From Xenorhabdus innexi (GTDB lineage Bacteria; Pseudomonadota; Gammaproteobacteria; Enterobacterales; Enterobacteriaceae), in contig NZ_NIBU01000004.1 of NCBI RefSeq assembly GCF_002632485.1, positions 82,584 through 146,583 on the forward strand: a stretch of DNA of 64,000 bases, written 5' to 3'. Shown piece after piece: positions 55,141-64,000 of this stretch. The translations under genes were made by a program, and so were the position numbers. Under the pieces are notes generated by a model. It ran no database searches. It saw only the letters and a list, made by a program, of their open reading frames with translations, and was not told the origin of the DNA. Within the stretch, counting starts at the first letter, position 1; the number at the start of each line of letters is the position of its first letter.

Positions 55141-55499
55141 TGAGTAATTCTTACCGTGGAAAAATTTACCGTTTACCGGAACGGGGCGTGATCAAAGGTG
55201 TTTGTGCCGGGTTAGCTCACCATTTTGATGTTCCTGTTGCGCTTATTCGTACCATAACCATCCTGTCGATGTTCTTTGGGTTATTTGCCATAACGGTAGT
55301 GGCCTACATTATCCTGTCCTTTGTGATGGACCCTGCACCGCAGGGATATCATCCAGAGGAAAAAAGAACACCATCAACCCGCAAAATACTGGATGAAGTT
55401 GATTACCAATTGAAGGCAGGGGAAGAACGCCTGCGTCAAATGGAACGCTATATTACTTCTGATACCTATAATGTACGCAGTCGTTTCCGCGAACTCTAA
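55140..55499 (+). CDS. pspC: Phage shock protein C
   Basis: A 119-residue protein with the PspC domain GKIYRLPERGVIKGVCAGLA HHFDVPVALIRT, followed by a membrane helix (MFFGLFAITVVAYIILSFVM) and a charged coiled-coil tail (RKILDEVDYQLKAGEERLRQ). It is the partner of PspB in signalling to PspA. The length equals E. coli PspC (119). No pspD follows. Confidence 0.95.
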   Translation: MSNSYRGKIYRLPERGVIKGVCAGLAHHFDVPVALIRTITILSMFFGLFAITVVAYIILSFVMDPAPQGYHPEEKRTPSTRKILDEVDYQLKAGEERLRQMERYITSDTYNVRSRFREL

Positions 55500-55541
55500 G
55501 CCAGAAAATTGAATAAGAACGGCGGAATTTCACAGAAACTG

Positions 55542-55565
55542 CCCCTTGCCCGAACGGGTGAGGGG
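55542..55565. repeat. GC-rich hairpin after pspC
   Basis: CCCCTTGCCCG-AA-CGGGTGAGGGG forms an 11-bp RNA stem (two G-U pairs) 42 bases after pspC. There is no T-run, so it is more likely an mRNA-stabilising or REP-like element than a terminator. It occupies the place where E. coli has pspD. Confidence 0.55.
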
Positions 55566-55621
55566 AAACAGGTATAAAATTACCGCATAAATTTCATTAT
55601 AGTGCCCGACTCAGGAGAAAT

Positions 55622-57019
55622 ATGAAACGGTTGCAAAACGAACTGACATCACTTGTTAATCGTGGAATAGACCGTCACTTACGGCTGGCAGTAACAGGAT
55701 TAAGCCGTAGCGGGAAAACAGCATTTATTACTTCGTTGGTCAATCAGTTGCTGCATGTTCATAGTGGTGCCCGATTACCCCTGTTTTCTACAGTACGTGA
55801 CGGGCGTTTATTAGGTGTGAAACGTGTGCCGCAACGTGACTTGGGTGTTCCCCGTTTTGCCTACGATGAAAATATTGCTGCACTGCATAATATTCCTCCG
55901 TATTGGCCGATACCGACCAGAGGCGTGAGTGAAATCCGCCTTGCATTGCGATATCGCTCAGAAGATTCTTTATTCCGCTACCTCAAAGATACCTCCACAC
56001 TTTATCTGGAAATTGTCGATTATCCGGGGGAGTGGTTGCTGGATTTACCGATGCTGGAACAGAGTTATCTGGCATGGTCACGGCAAATGAACGGCTTACT
56101 GAAAGGGAAAAGAGCAGAGTGGGTCAGGCCGTGGCTGGAATTATGTAAACAGTGCGATCCACTGGCACCTGCTGATGAAAATCTGCTGGGCAGAATCGCA
56201 CAGGCTTATACGGATTATTTACACCAGTGTAAAACAGAAGGTTTACACTTCATTCAACCGGGGCGTTTTATCCTGCCGGGAGATTTGACGGGAGCACCAG
56301 CCCTGCAATTTTTCCCGTGGCCGGATATTGACGGGGTTGGCGAACCTCAGTTACTGAAAGCTGATAAACAGACCAATATCGGTATGTTACGTGAGCGATT
56401 TAATTATTATTGTGATCACATCGTAAAGGGCTTTTATAAAGAGCATTTTCTGCGTTTTGATCGGCAAATCGTTCTGGTTGATTGCTTGCAGCCATTAAAC
56501 AGCGGCCCCCATGCTTTTAATGATATGCGTCTGGCACTGACACAACTGATGCAGAGTTTTCATTATGGTAAGCGGACGCTATTTCGGCGCCTATTTTCCC
56601 CCTGCATTGATAAGTTGATGTTTGCAGCGAGCAAAGCGGATCATGTTACCGCAGATCAGCACGTCAATCTTGTTTCGCTTCTTCAGCAGTTGGTACAGGA
56701 AGCTTGGCAGAATGCGGCATTTGAAGGGATTAGCATGGATTGCGTTGGTCTGGCATCCGTTCAGGCCACTGAAAGTGGCATTGTGATGCATGAGGGCGAG
56801 CAGATCCCGGCTATCAAAGGGAATCGCCTGTCAGATGACAAATTACTGACATTCTTCCCGGGAGAGGTGCCACAGCGCTTGCCCGGCAATGATTTCTGGC
56901 AGAAACAGGGTTTTAATTTTGAATCATTCCGACCACGGCAGGTCAGTATTGATGCACCATTACCCCATATCCGTATGGACAGCGCGATGGAGTTTTTATT
57001 GGGAGACAAACTGACATGA
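55622..57019 (+). CDS. ycjX: Psp-regulon GTPase-like protein YcjX
   Basis: A 465-residue DUF463 protein with a P-loop near the N terminus ([20 protein letters not shown]) and the motif [18 protein letters not shown], where DYPGEW replaces the DxxG switch of normal GTPases. It is induced with the Psp system; the biochemical role in the cell is still unclear. AGGAG precedes the ATG. It overlaps ycjF by 4 bases (ATGA). The length is as in E. coli (465). Confidence 0.95.
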   Translation: MKRLQNELTSLVNRGIDRHLRLAVTGLSRSGKTAFITSLVNQLLHVHSGARLPLFSTVRDGRLLGVKRVPQRDLGVPRFAYDENIAALHNIPPYWPIPTRGVSEIRLALRYRSEDSLFRYLKDTSTLYLEIVDYPGEWLLDLPMLEQSYLAWSRQMNGLLKGKRAEWVRPWLELCKQCDPLAPADENLLGRIAQAYTDYLHQCKTEGLHFIQPGRFILPGDLTGAPALQFFPWPDIDGVGEPQLLKADKQTNIGMLRERFNYYCDHIVKGFYKEHFLRFDRQIVLVDCLQPLNSGPHAFNDMRLALTQLMQSFHYGKRTLFRRLFSPCIDKLMFAASKADHVTADQHVNLVSLLQQLVQEAWQNAAFEGISMDCVGLASVQATESGIVMHEGEQIPAIKGNRLSDDKLLTFFPGEVPQRLPGNDFWQKQGFNFESFRPRQVSIDAPLPHIRMDSAMEFLLGDKLT

Positions 57020-58125
57020 CGGATTCTTTAAAAACAGATGCCAAAGGCTCTGCCCCCTTAAAACCCAGAGTAGATTTTGATGATATTTTGTCAGCATCTT
57101 CAGAACCCTCCCTGAAATCCCCAAAAGAATTTAATGAGCAGGAAAGCGAATTTTATCCGGCTCTGCCAGAATTAAATACGGAAGAGCAGGAAAGTGAACT
57201 TGAGGGTGCAGTTAATGCGGCACTGAAGCCCAAGCGTGGCCTGTGGCGAAAAATCTTTTCGGGCGCTTTGCTGTTATTGGGATTCAGTGTTATTGCCCAG
57301 TTCATTCAATGGATATATCAGTCATGGCAGAATCAGGACTGGATAGATCTGGGCATAGCAGCGGCAGGCAGTATGATTGTTTTTGCCGGAATAGGTTCTG
57401 TTATCACTGAATGGCGTCGCCTGTATCGTTTGCGCCAGCGGACAGAAGAACGTGATATCGCAAAAACATTATTGCAGAGTCATGGCCTAGGTAAAGGGCG
57501 GCAATTTTGTGAAAAACTGGCTGATCAGGCGGGCATAGGCCGGCAGCATCCGGCTTTACAGCGCTGGCAGAGTGCCTTACATGAAACACATAATGATCGG
57601 GAAATGGTCATATTATACAGCAAACTGGTTCAGCCTGTGCTGGATGAACAAGCTAAAAAAGAGATCCGTCGTTCAGCAGCAGAATCGGCGCTGATGATTG
57701 CGGTCAGCCCACTGGCTGTGGTCGATATGGCCTTTATTGCATGGAGAAATATTCGTCTTATTAATCGAATTGCGGCAGTATATGGGATTGAATTGGGTTA
57801 TTTCAGCCGGATTCGTTTATTTCGGCTGGTATTGTTGAATATTGCTTTTGCTGGGGCATCAGAGTTGGTCAGGGAAGTCGGCATTGACTGGCTGTCACAG
57901 GATATTGCCGCCCGGCTTTCAGCCCGTGCCGCGCAAGGTATTGGTGCTGGTTTGCTGACAGCCCGTCTGGGCATTAAGGCGATGGAATTGTGTCGCCCTT
58001 TACCCTGGATTGACAATGACAAACCTAAATTGGGCGATTTCCGGTATCAGTTGGTCAGCCAGCTAAAAAGTACACTGGCAACTAAGCGGCAAAATAAGAA
58101 TGAAGTCAGGAAATCAGGCTCATAA
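57016..58125 (+). CDS. ycjF: Inner-membrane protein YcjF
   Basis: A 369-residue DUF697-type membrane protein. An acidic, charged N-terminal segment (residues 1-75) is followed by two helices ([40 protein letters not shown]) and a further hydrophobic domain ([40 protein letters not shown]). It forms a pair with ycjX in the Psp regulon; function unknown. The length is close to E. coli YcjF (353). Confidence 0.93.
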   Translation: MTDSLKTDAKGSAPLKPRVDFDDILSASSEPSLKSPKEFNEQESEFYPALPELNTEEQESELEGAVNAALKPKRGLWRKIFSGALLLLGFSVIAQFIQWIYQSWQNQDWIDLGIAAAGSMIVFAGIGSVITEWRRLYRLRQRTEERDIAKTLLQSHGLGKGRQFCEKLADQAGIGRQHPALQRWQSALHETHNDREMVILYSKLVQPVLDEQAKKEIRRSAAESALMIAVSPLAVVDMAFIAWRNIRLINRIAAVYGIELGYFSRIRLFRLVLLNIAFAGASELVREVGIDWLSQDIAARLSARAAQGIGAGLLTARLGIKAMELCRPLPWIDNDKPKLGDFRYQLVSQLKSTLATKRQNKNEVRKSGS

Positions 58126-58137
58126 CTCAGGATAAAA

Positions 58138-58186
58138 CTGTCAGTTAAGCTTGACACTCTATTTTACTGTCAACTTTAACTGACAG
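58138..58186. repeat. Long palindrome between ycjF and tyrR
   Basis: The arms CTGTCAGTTAAGCTTGACA (58138-58156) and TGTCAACTTTAACTGACAG (58168-58186) pair at 17 of 19 positions around an 11-base loop. It lies 12 bases after the ycjF stop. There is no T-run on either side; a palindromic mobile repeat or a transcript-end structure are both possible. Confidence 0.75.
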
Positions 58187-58261
58187 GGGGCTTCATCTAT
58201 CGCACAGTAACAAGTAATATTTCAGGTGGTTATCAACATCGTGTAAATAAGGTCGGAATAC

Positions 58262-59839
58262 ATGCGATTGGAAGTTACTTGTCAGGATCGAATCGGACTG
58301 ACTCGCGAGTTACTTGATTTATTGGTTTTAAGAAATATTGACCTGAAAGGAATTGAGATTTCTCCTGCTCGTCGTATTTACCTTAATTTTACTCAAATTG
58401 ATTTCAATACATTTCGCCTGTTGATGGCGGAAATCCGCCGCATTAATGGTGTGATGGATGTCAGGACAGTGGCTTTTATGCCCTCAGAGAAAGAACACCG
58501 GGCGATGCGTGCATTACTTGAATCTGTGCCAGATCCTATTTTGTCCGTTGATATGAAAGGGAATATTGATTTAGCTAATCTGGCATCTCAGTCATTATTT
58601 GGCATCAGTAAAGAAAAAATCAGTCAAAAAAATATCAGCCAGCTTATCAGCAATTATAATTTCCTTCGTTGGCTGGAAAGTGAACAACCTCAACCTCAGT
58701 CAGTTACTTTAACCATCAAAGAGAAAACCTATTTGATGGACATTATTCCTATGCCGCTGACGGATGAAAATCAGGAGATTAAATGTGTCGGGGCTGTCAT
58801 TATGCTGCGTGTATCCACATATGCAGAACCTGCGCAGAAAAAACGTATCGTTAATGACGATCAGGCTTTTGAAAATATTGTTGCTGTCAGCCCGAAGATG
58901 GTTCATGTCGTTGAGCAGGCCCGTAAAATGGCCATGCTGGATATGCCGCTATTGCTTATCGGTGATACGGGAACAGGAAAAGATGAATTTGCTAAAGCCT
59001 GTCATTTACGAAGCTCAAGAGGTAAACAGCCCTTTCTGGGGTTAAATTGTGCATCTATGCCGGATGACGTAGTAGAAAGCGAATTGTTTGGTTATGCCGC
59101 AGGTGCTTATCCGAACGCAACAGAAAGTAAAAAAGGCTTTTTTGAGCAGGCGAATGGCGGTACGGTTCTGCTGGATGAAATCGGTGAAATGTCATCCCGG
59201 ATGCAAATTAAGTTATTGCGTTTCCTTAACGATGGAACATTTCGTCGGGTGGGGGAAGATAATGAAGTGAAGGTGGATGTCAGAATTATTTGCGCCACGC
59301 AGAAAAATTTGGCTGAGCTGGTACGAAAAGGGGAGTTCAGGGAAGATCTCTATTACCGGCTTAATGTTCTGACCCTCACATTACCACCTTTACGTGAACG
59401 TCAGGCTGATATTATGCCACTAACCGATTATTTTGTGACCCGCTTTGCCGAAGAGCAGGGTGTGGAAAAACCAAAATTTTCTCCTGATCTGGAACAGTTC
59501 TTGTGCAGCTATTACTGGCCCGGAAATGTGAGACAGCTGCGTAATGCCATCTATCGGGCATTAACGCAGCTTGAAGATAATCAGTTAAGTTCACAGGATA
59601 TTCAGTTACCGCAGTTAGACACAGAAACCTCATTTATCAATGAAGATATTCTGGTTGGTTCTTTGGATGAAATCAGTAAACGTTTTGAACGTTCTGTTCT
59701 GACTCGTCTTTATCGTCACTATCCCAGTACCCGTAAGCTGGCAAAACGGCTCGGGGTTTCTCATACCGCCATTGCGAATAAATTGCGTGAATATGGACTG
59801 AGCGGAAAGAAGAATGTTTCTGAATCGGATGGTGAATAA
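58262..59839 (+). CDS. tyrR: Aromatic amino acid regulator TyrR
   Basis: A 525-residue regulator of aromatic amino acid synthesis and transport. The N-terminal ACT domain starts MRLEVTCQDRIGLTRELLDL. A PAS domain follows at about 75-190 (ALLESVPDPILSVDMKGNID), then an AAA+ domain with Walker A LLIGDTGTGKDEFAKACH and Walker B GGTVLLDEIGEMS, and a C-terminal helix-turn-helix TRKLAKRLGVSHTAIANKLR. As in other TyrR proteins, the sigma-54 loop GAFTGA is replaced (GYAAGAYPNATESKKG), fitting action on sigma-70 promoters. It is slightly longer than E. coli TyrR (513). Confidence 0.95.
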   Translation: MRLEVTCQDRIGLTRELLDLLVLRNIDLKGIEISPARRIYLNFTQIDFNTFRLLMAEIRRINGVMDVRTVAFMPSEKEHRAMRALLESVPDPILSVDMKGNIDLANLASQSLFGISKEKISQKNISQLISNYNFLRWLESEQPQPQSVTLTIKEKTYLMDIIPMPLTDENQEIKCVGAVIMLRVSTYAEPAQKKRIVNDDQAFENIVAVSPKMVHVVEQARKMAMLDMPLLLIGDTGTGKDEFAKACHLRSSRGKQPFLGLNCASMPDDVVESELFGYAAGAYPNATESKKGFFEQANGGTVLLDEIGEMSSRMQIKLLRFLNDGTFRRVGEDNEVKVDVRIICATQKNLAELVRKGEFREDLYYRLNVLTLTLPPLRERQADIMPLTDYFVTRFAEEQGVEKPKFSPDLEQFLCSYYWPGNVRQLRNAIYRALTQLEDNQLSSQDIQLPQLDTETSFINEDILVGSLDEISKRFERSVLTRLYRHYPSTRKLAKRLGVSHTAIANKLREYGLSGKKNVSESDGE

Positions 59840-59898
59840 ATGCGACTCAGAATCCGTGGGTATAAAATACATCGTTTTTTGTGACATAAATTCTCCTC

Positions 59899-60945
59899 TT
59901 ATTCTTGCTCTGAATCTTCTGAATGTGGGCAGGTGACAAGGGCCTCTGATAGACATAAGGAGAGTTCAGGAGGAGTGTAGGGTTGAATGATAGGGGATTT
60001 TATCATCGGAATTAATTTAGAAATGGAAGATGGTCGTTCTGCTATTTTTATGGCCAGCATGCAGTCAATTGCATGTAGAAATGATAAAGAATAACCGGTA
60101 AGTCGCTGCTCTGTTAAAGGTTGATAACGATCTTCAATATTGCGTACGATGCTGACTGGAGGAGGTCTCCCGACAATCAAAGTATGCAGTACTGCTCCTA
60201 AGGCATAAATATCACTCCAGGGGCCTTGTTGCCCCTCTTCATTGGCCGTGTATTGTTCACAGGGTGTGAACCCCGGCCTGACAGTAACTTCCTCTTCATC
60301 AGAGAGATGCTCTACTATTTTTCGGGCAGAGCCTAAATCAAGCAATACAGGCAACCGATCATTCTGAAGTAGAATATTATCCAGCGAAATATCACAGTGC
60401 AGATAGCCGGCCTGATGGAGGGTATCGATGGCATTAAGTAAAGGGGACAAAAGATGACACAGCCAATTTTGTGTGACTGTCTTTGCATACTTTACCTGTA
60501 ATACTTTCAGTGTGATGCCATGATAAAAGGGAGTGGCGATATAAGCGGTGCTGTTCTGCTGCCAGAAACGTATGAAGCGGGGCAGGCAAGAGTGATTAAA
60601 ACAGGTCATTATATGGGCTTCACGCATAAAACTGTGAAGCCCGATTTTGAATCTTTTCTGAAAATTTGGGTGGCGTAGTTTTAGTTTTAAATCATTACGG
60701 CGGGTCACAATCATTGATGGCAGGTATTCTTTTATGGCAACTGCACACTGTTTGCTGTGATCCCAAGCCTGGTATACGATACCAAATCCGCCTTTACCCA
60801 CAACGTTTTCAATTTCAAACTCATTGAAACAGTACCCGATAGGTAATGCTTGTAGTAATGGGGATTTGGCATTAAGAGAGTTATAAGAATTCCGCATAAT
60901 AGGTGGCCTCTTGAACCTCTGCTCTATTTTTTGTTGAATTTTCAA
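59899..60945 (-). CDS. Ser/Thr protein kinase of the type VI secretion cluster
   Basis: A 348-residue eukaryotic-type kinase. The glycine loop is VVGKGGFGIVYQAW (residues 48-61), the ATP lysine Lys72 is in VAIKEYLP, Glu109 is in FMREAHI, the catalytic loop is HCDISLDN (183-190, with HCD in place of HRD), and the magnesium loop is DLGSAR (203-208). There is no membrane helix or FHA domain. It lies behind clpV in the same direction, so by analogy with PpkA/Stk kinases it may phosphorylate a T6SS Fha protein; the substrate is not in the window. The frame starts with TTG at 60945 (GAGG 5 bases before) or with ATG at 60894 (AGAGG 9 bases before); the choice is open. Confidence 0.85.
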   Translation of the reverse strand: MKIQQKIEQRFKRPPIMRNSYNSLNAKSPLLQALPIGYCFNEFEIENVVGKGGFGIVYQAWDHSKQCAVAIKEYLPSMIVTRRNDLKLKLRHPNFQKRFKIGLHSFMREAHIMTCFNHSCLPRFIRFWQQNSTAYIATPFYHGITLKVLQVKYAKTVTQNWLCHLLSPLLNAIDTLHQAGYLHCDISLDNILLQNDRLPVLLDLGSARKIVEHLSDEEEVTVRPGFTPCEQYTANEEGQQGPWSDIYALGAVLHTLIVGRPPPVSIVRNIEDRYQPLTEQRLTGYSLSFLHAIDCMLAIKIAERPSSISKLIPMIKSPIIQPYTPPELSLCLSEALVTCPHSEDSEQE

Positions 60946-61087
60946 GCTGCCTCGTTATTGGCTGTGTGTATTTACTCCGAACATTTAGTCCTCCAGTTAA
61001 ATTATGTGATAGCGTGACAAGGTTGGTATAAAATTATTTATCCTCTTGAGGAACTGTTTATAAACCACACACAATATCATGCAGAAT

Positions 61088-63748
61088 CTATATTTCATTC
61101 GAAAATCGGAATTGTAGTTCTCCCTGTTCGAGTGACACCTGTAATTGGTTATATTGTTCGTCATGGGCACCGGCAGATAGTAGCTGCTGACTGATTTGAG
61201 GCAGCAGCTTATTGGTGAGAATAGCATCGACCGTACGCCCGCCTGATTCCACTTCGGTGCAACGACTGACAATATTTTCAACCATGGCTTCATCGAAGAT
61301 TGCAGTTATGCCGTGATTTTCCAGTAATCGCTTCTGTATTCGTCCCAGTTGCAGATAAACAATACGAGTCATCACTTCATCGCTCAATGGGTAGTATGGG
61401 ATGACTAATAAACGTCCCAGTAATGCGGCAGGAAATGTGTTTAACAGCGGTTTGCGTAATGCAGTACTCAGCTGTTCTGGCTCAGGAGCCGCATCACCCT
61501 GTTGAGCATGCTGGTGGCACATCGAGCTGACTAATTCGGCACCGACATTGGATGTCAGGATAATAATGGTATTACGAAAATCAATATGGCGGCCCTCGCC
61601 ATCTTCCATCCATCCTTTATCAAATACCTGAAAGAAAATTTCATGGACATCGGGATGTGCCTTTTCAATTTCATCCAATAACACAACACTGTATGGCCGA
61701 CGCCGGACGGCTTCAGTCAGGACACCGCCTTCGCCATATCCCACGTAGCCGGGAGGAGCACCTTTTAATGTTGATACCGTGTGTGCTTCCTGAAATTCAC
61801 TCATATTGATAGTGATCAGGTTTTGTTCGCCACCATACAGGGTTTCCGCCAGAGCGAGGGCTGTTTCAGTTTTACCGACCCCGGACGGGCCACATAGCAT
61901 AAAGACGCCCACTGGTTTATTGGGATCATCCAGTTTTGCCCGTGAAGTACGTACCCGGTTTGCGATAATTTCTAGTGCATGATACTGACCGATGACACGC
62001 TGATTAAGGGTATCGGCCAATTGCAATACGGCTTCGATTTCATCTTTCATCATGCGGCTGAGGGGGATACCCGTCCAGTCTGAGACAACAGCGGAAACAA
62101 CATTACTGTCTACTGCGGAAAAAATAAGTGGTTCTTCACCCTGTAACACCTCCAGTTGTTGTTGTAGTTCAGCCAGCTCAGTATGAAAGTTGATGTCTTC
62201 GTTATCCAAATCTCTATCGTTATCGTTTTGTTCCTCATGTAACTGAAGACGCAACTGGATAATTTTGTCTGTCAGCGAAAGCTCTTGTTGCCAGCGGGTT
62301 TGTAGCTGTTCCTTTTGTTCTGCCAGCGTTGCTAATTGGCTGAGGATACTTTCTGCCCGTTGAGGATCTCCCAGACCTACTTTGGATTCCCGCTCCACAA
62401 TTTCCAGCTCAACATTCAGTGCATCTATCTGATGGCGGCAGTTTTCCAGTTGTGGAGGCTCTGCATGTTGGCTGACGGCTACTCTGGCACAGGCAGTATC
62501 CAGTAATGCGATGGCTTTGTCCGGTAACTGGCGGGCAGGAATGTAACGATGGGAGAGATGCACTGCGGCTTCAACCGCTTCATCCAGTAACAGAATGCGA
62601 TGGTGTTTTTCCAGTGTATTGACCAGACTACGCAGCATGATAAGCGCTTTGTTTTCATCAGGTTCATGAACCTGAACAACCTGAAAACGGCGGGTCAGGG
62701 CGGGATCTTTTTCAATATATTTTTTATATTCTGACCAGGTTGTAGCGCCCAGTGTCCGCAACTGACCCCGCGCCAATGCGGGTTTTAATAAATTAGCAGC
62801 ATCGCCAGTACCTTGCTGTCCACCCGCGCCGATCAATGTGTGGATCTCATCAATAAATAAAATGATGGGAGTCGGGCTGGACTGGACTTCTTCAATAACT
62901 TTTCGCAGGCGGGATTCAAATTCTCCCTTCATACCGGCCCCTGCCTGTAACATACCGATATCCAGCAGCCAAAGCTGAACTTTCTTCAGTGGAGGAGGGA
63001 CTTCTCCAGCCACAATTTTTAATGCCAGACCTTCAATGACCGCAGTCTTACCAACACCAGCCTCACCTGTCAGTAATGGATTGTTTTGCCGGCGGCGCAT
63101 CAGGATATCGATGATCTGGCGGATTTCTTCATCGCGCCCGGACACAGGATCAATTTCACCATTACGCGCTCTGGCTGTTAATTCCTGTCCATACTGCTGC
63201 AAAGCTGAACCTGCCGCCGTCTGTGGTGTTGCTCCCTGAGTCGCAGCCGATGAAGTTATGCTCTCCTGAGCCTCATCACTACCATCAAATACATTGGCAA
63301 AATTATCGATCAGAGTATCGACATTAATGTGGTCAAACAGAGGTGAAATTGCTTTCAGTGCATTGCGTAGATTGAAAGTTTTTAATATGCCTATCAGTAA
63401 GTGCGCACTACGGATCTGGTCAACCCCGAATTTCAGTGAGCCATACACCCAAGCCCGCTCTACGGCGTTGTCAATATGTTCTGAGAGATCAGAAATGGCA
63501 CTGGCACCACGAGGCAGGCGATCCAGTGCAGCAACAATATCTTTGGTCAATGCAGATTCGTCCAACCCTAAATGGTGGATAAGTTTCTGTAAGTCACTGT
63601 TTTGTTGTTGCATGATTTGGTGTAGCCAATGAACCAGTTCAACATAAGGGTTACCACGTAATTTGCAGAAAGCAGTGGCACCTTCTAATGATGTGAACAG
63701 AGTATGATTTAGCTTACCAAAAAGTACAGAACGGCTGATTTCTGACAT
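61088..63748 (-). CDS. clpV: Type VI secretion ATPase ClpV (TssH)
   Basis: An 886-residue AAA+ unfoldase that disassembles the contracted T6SS sheath. The N-terminal Clp_N-like repeats (residues 1-150) bind sheath protein. The first ATPase has Walker [19 protein letters not shown] (from about 226) and Walker [16 protein letters not shown] coiled-coil middle domain follows, then the second ATPase with [20 protein letters not shown] and [38 protein letters not shown] and [20 protein letters not shown] are typical ClpV rather than ClpB sequences. The length fits (870-890). Confidence 0.96.
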   Translation of the reverse strand: MSEISRSVLFGKLNHTLFTSLEGATAFCKLRGNPYVELVHWLHQIMQQQNSDLQKLIHHLGLDESALTKDIVAALDRLPRGASAISDLSEHIDNAVERAWVYGSLKFGVDQIRSAHLLIGILKTFNLRNALKAISPLFDHINVDTLIDNFANVFDGSDEAQESITSSAATQGATPQTAAGSALQQYGQELTARARNGEIDPVSGRDEEIRQIIDILMRRRQNNPLLTGEAGVGKTAVIEGLALKIVAGEVPPPLKKVQLWLLDIGMLQAGAGMKGEFESRLRKVIEEVQSSPTPIILFIDEIHTLIGAGGQQGTGDAANLLKPALARGQLRTLGATTWSEYKKYIEKDPALTRRFQVVQVHEPDENKALIMLRSLVNTLEKHHRILLLDEAVEAAVHLSHRYIPARQLPDKAIALLDTACARVAVSQHAEPPQLENCRHQIDALNVELEIVERESKVGLGDPQRAESILSQLATLAEQKEQLQTRWQQELSLTDKIIQLRLQLHEEQNDNDRDLDNEDINFHTELAELQQQLEVLQGEEPLIFSAVDSNVVSAVVSDWTGIPLSRMMKDEIEAVLQLADTLNQRVIGQYHALEIIANRVRTSRAKLDDPNKPVGVFMLCGPSGVGKTETALALAETLYGGEQNLITINMSEFQEAHTVSTLKGAPPGYVGYGEGGVLTEAVRRRPYSVVLLDEIEKAHPDVHEIFFQVFDKGWMEDGEGRHIDFRNTIIILTSNVGAELVSSMCHQHAQQGDAAPEPEQLSTALRKPLLNTFPAALLGRLLVIPYYPLSDEVMTRIVYLQLGRIQKRLLENHGITAIFDEAMVENIVSRCTEVESGGRTVDAILTNKLLPQISQQLLSAGAHDEQYNQLQVSLEQGELQFRFSNEI

Positions 63749-63833
63749 GGCTTTTAATCCGTGATGTTGTTAATGATGTTTATAACTGACTGATTAATAA
63801 TGGGTGATTGGATAATAAATTGTTTGATAGTAA

Positions 63834-63876
63834 AAATAGCAGTGAGACGATAAATAGCAGTTAGATGATAAATAGT
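63834..63876. repeat. 18-bp imperfect tandem repeat between tssG and clpV
   Basis: Two 18-base units AAATAGCAGTGAGACGAT and AAATAGCAGTTAGATGAT and the start of a third (AAATAG) lie end to end just after the upstream stop codon. Untranslated spacer. Confidence 0.6.
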
Positions 63877-64000
63877 CACTGGGGATTGTAGGTTAAATCA
63901 TCACGATGAATTTTCTGTTCCATTTTACCCAGCCAGCTGCTCAGCCCGAGTTTTACCGGTTCTGACAGATGAAGCCCCTGGATTTCTTCGCGATTCAGAA
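63876..64000 (-). CDS. tssG: Probable TssG, C-terminal end (cut by window edge)
   Basis: The last 40 codons of a frame that enters from the right edge and stops with TGA at 63876-63878. The residues visible include EPVKLGLSSWLGKM and HRDDLTYNPQ. The LG-x3-WLG pattern followed by a DDL segment is what I expect at the C terminus of the T6SS baseplate protein TssG, and tssG directly before clpV is a common T6SS gene order. Identification from so short a piece is tentative. Confidence 0.55.
   Translation of the reverse strand, partial: LNREEIQGLHLSEPVKLGLSSWLGKMEQKIHRDDLTYNPQ

Noticed and set aside
58236..58261. TyrR box before tyrR
   Set aside because: Only the half-site TGTAAA is visible in CGTGTAAATAAGG; the second half TTTACA at six bases distance is missing.
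63749..63875. CRISPR-like array before clpV
   Set aside because: The repeats are contiguous 18-base units without spacers, only two to three copies; a simple tandem duplication.

Overview
The window looks like a chromosomal segment of an entomopathogenic-nematode symbiont of the Xenorhabdus/Photorhabdus group (Morganellaceae). Three things suggest this: the enterobacterial gene order (cfa-punC-punR-purR-ynhF-sodB-grxD-rnt-gloA; slyA-slyB-anmK-pdxH-tyrS-pdxY-gstA; fabI-sapFDCBA-pspF-pspABC-ycjX-ycjF-tyrR), the AT-rich composition, and a palindromic dispersed repeat upstream of tyrS of a kind I associate with these genera. Species cannot be fixed from sequence alone.

Layout. 1-14.7 kb is conserved housekeeping and stress backbone: cfa (partial), the purine exporter/regulator pair punC-punR, purR, the 29-residue membrane protein ynhF, sodB, grxD, rnt, gloA, ydhL, slyA, slyB, anmK, pdxH, tyrS, pdxY and gstA. 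14.9-46.1 kb is a complete yersiniabactin-class siderophore locus. Ten genes on the minus strand form one apparent operon: TonB receptor, MFS, two ABC exporter-type half-transporters, an HMWP2-like NRPS, an HMWP1-like PKS/NRPS, imine reductase, type II thioesterase and a fused salicyl-AMP ligase/salicylate synthase. A divergent AraC-type activator sits at its head with a Fur box between. 46.2-52.6 kb is fabI and sapFDCBA. 52.76-52.89 kb carries a RyhB small-RNA gene with its own Fur box and terminator. 52.9-59.8 kb is pspF, pspABC, ycjX, ycjF and tyrR. 59.9-64 kb is the edge of a type VI secretion cluster: a Ser/Thr kinase, clpV (tssH) and the 3' end of a probable tssG.

How the genes work together. 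Under iron limitation Fur should release the siderophore operon, its AraC regulator and ryhB. RyhB carries an 8-nt block complementary to the start codon of sodB in this same window, so iron scavenging and iron sparing are both encoded here. The synthetase differs from yersiniabactin in three ways. It has an additional Cy-A-PCP cysteine module before the thioesterase. The PKS module lacks a recognisable C-methyltransferase between AT and KR. Salicylate synthase is fused to the salicyl-AMP ligase. These features predict a product with one more cysteine-derived ring and no gem-dimethyl group, closer to the piscibactin/photoxenobactin type than to yersiniabactin itself.
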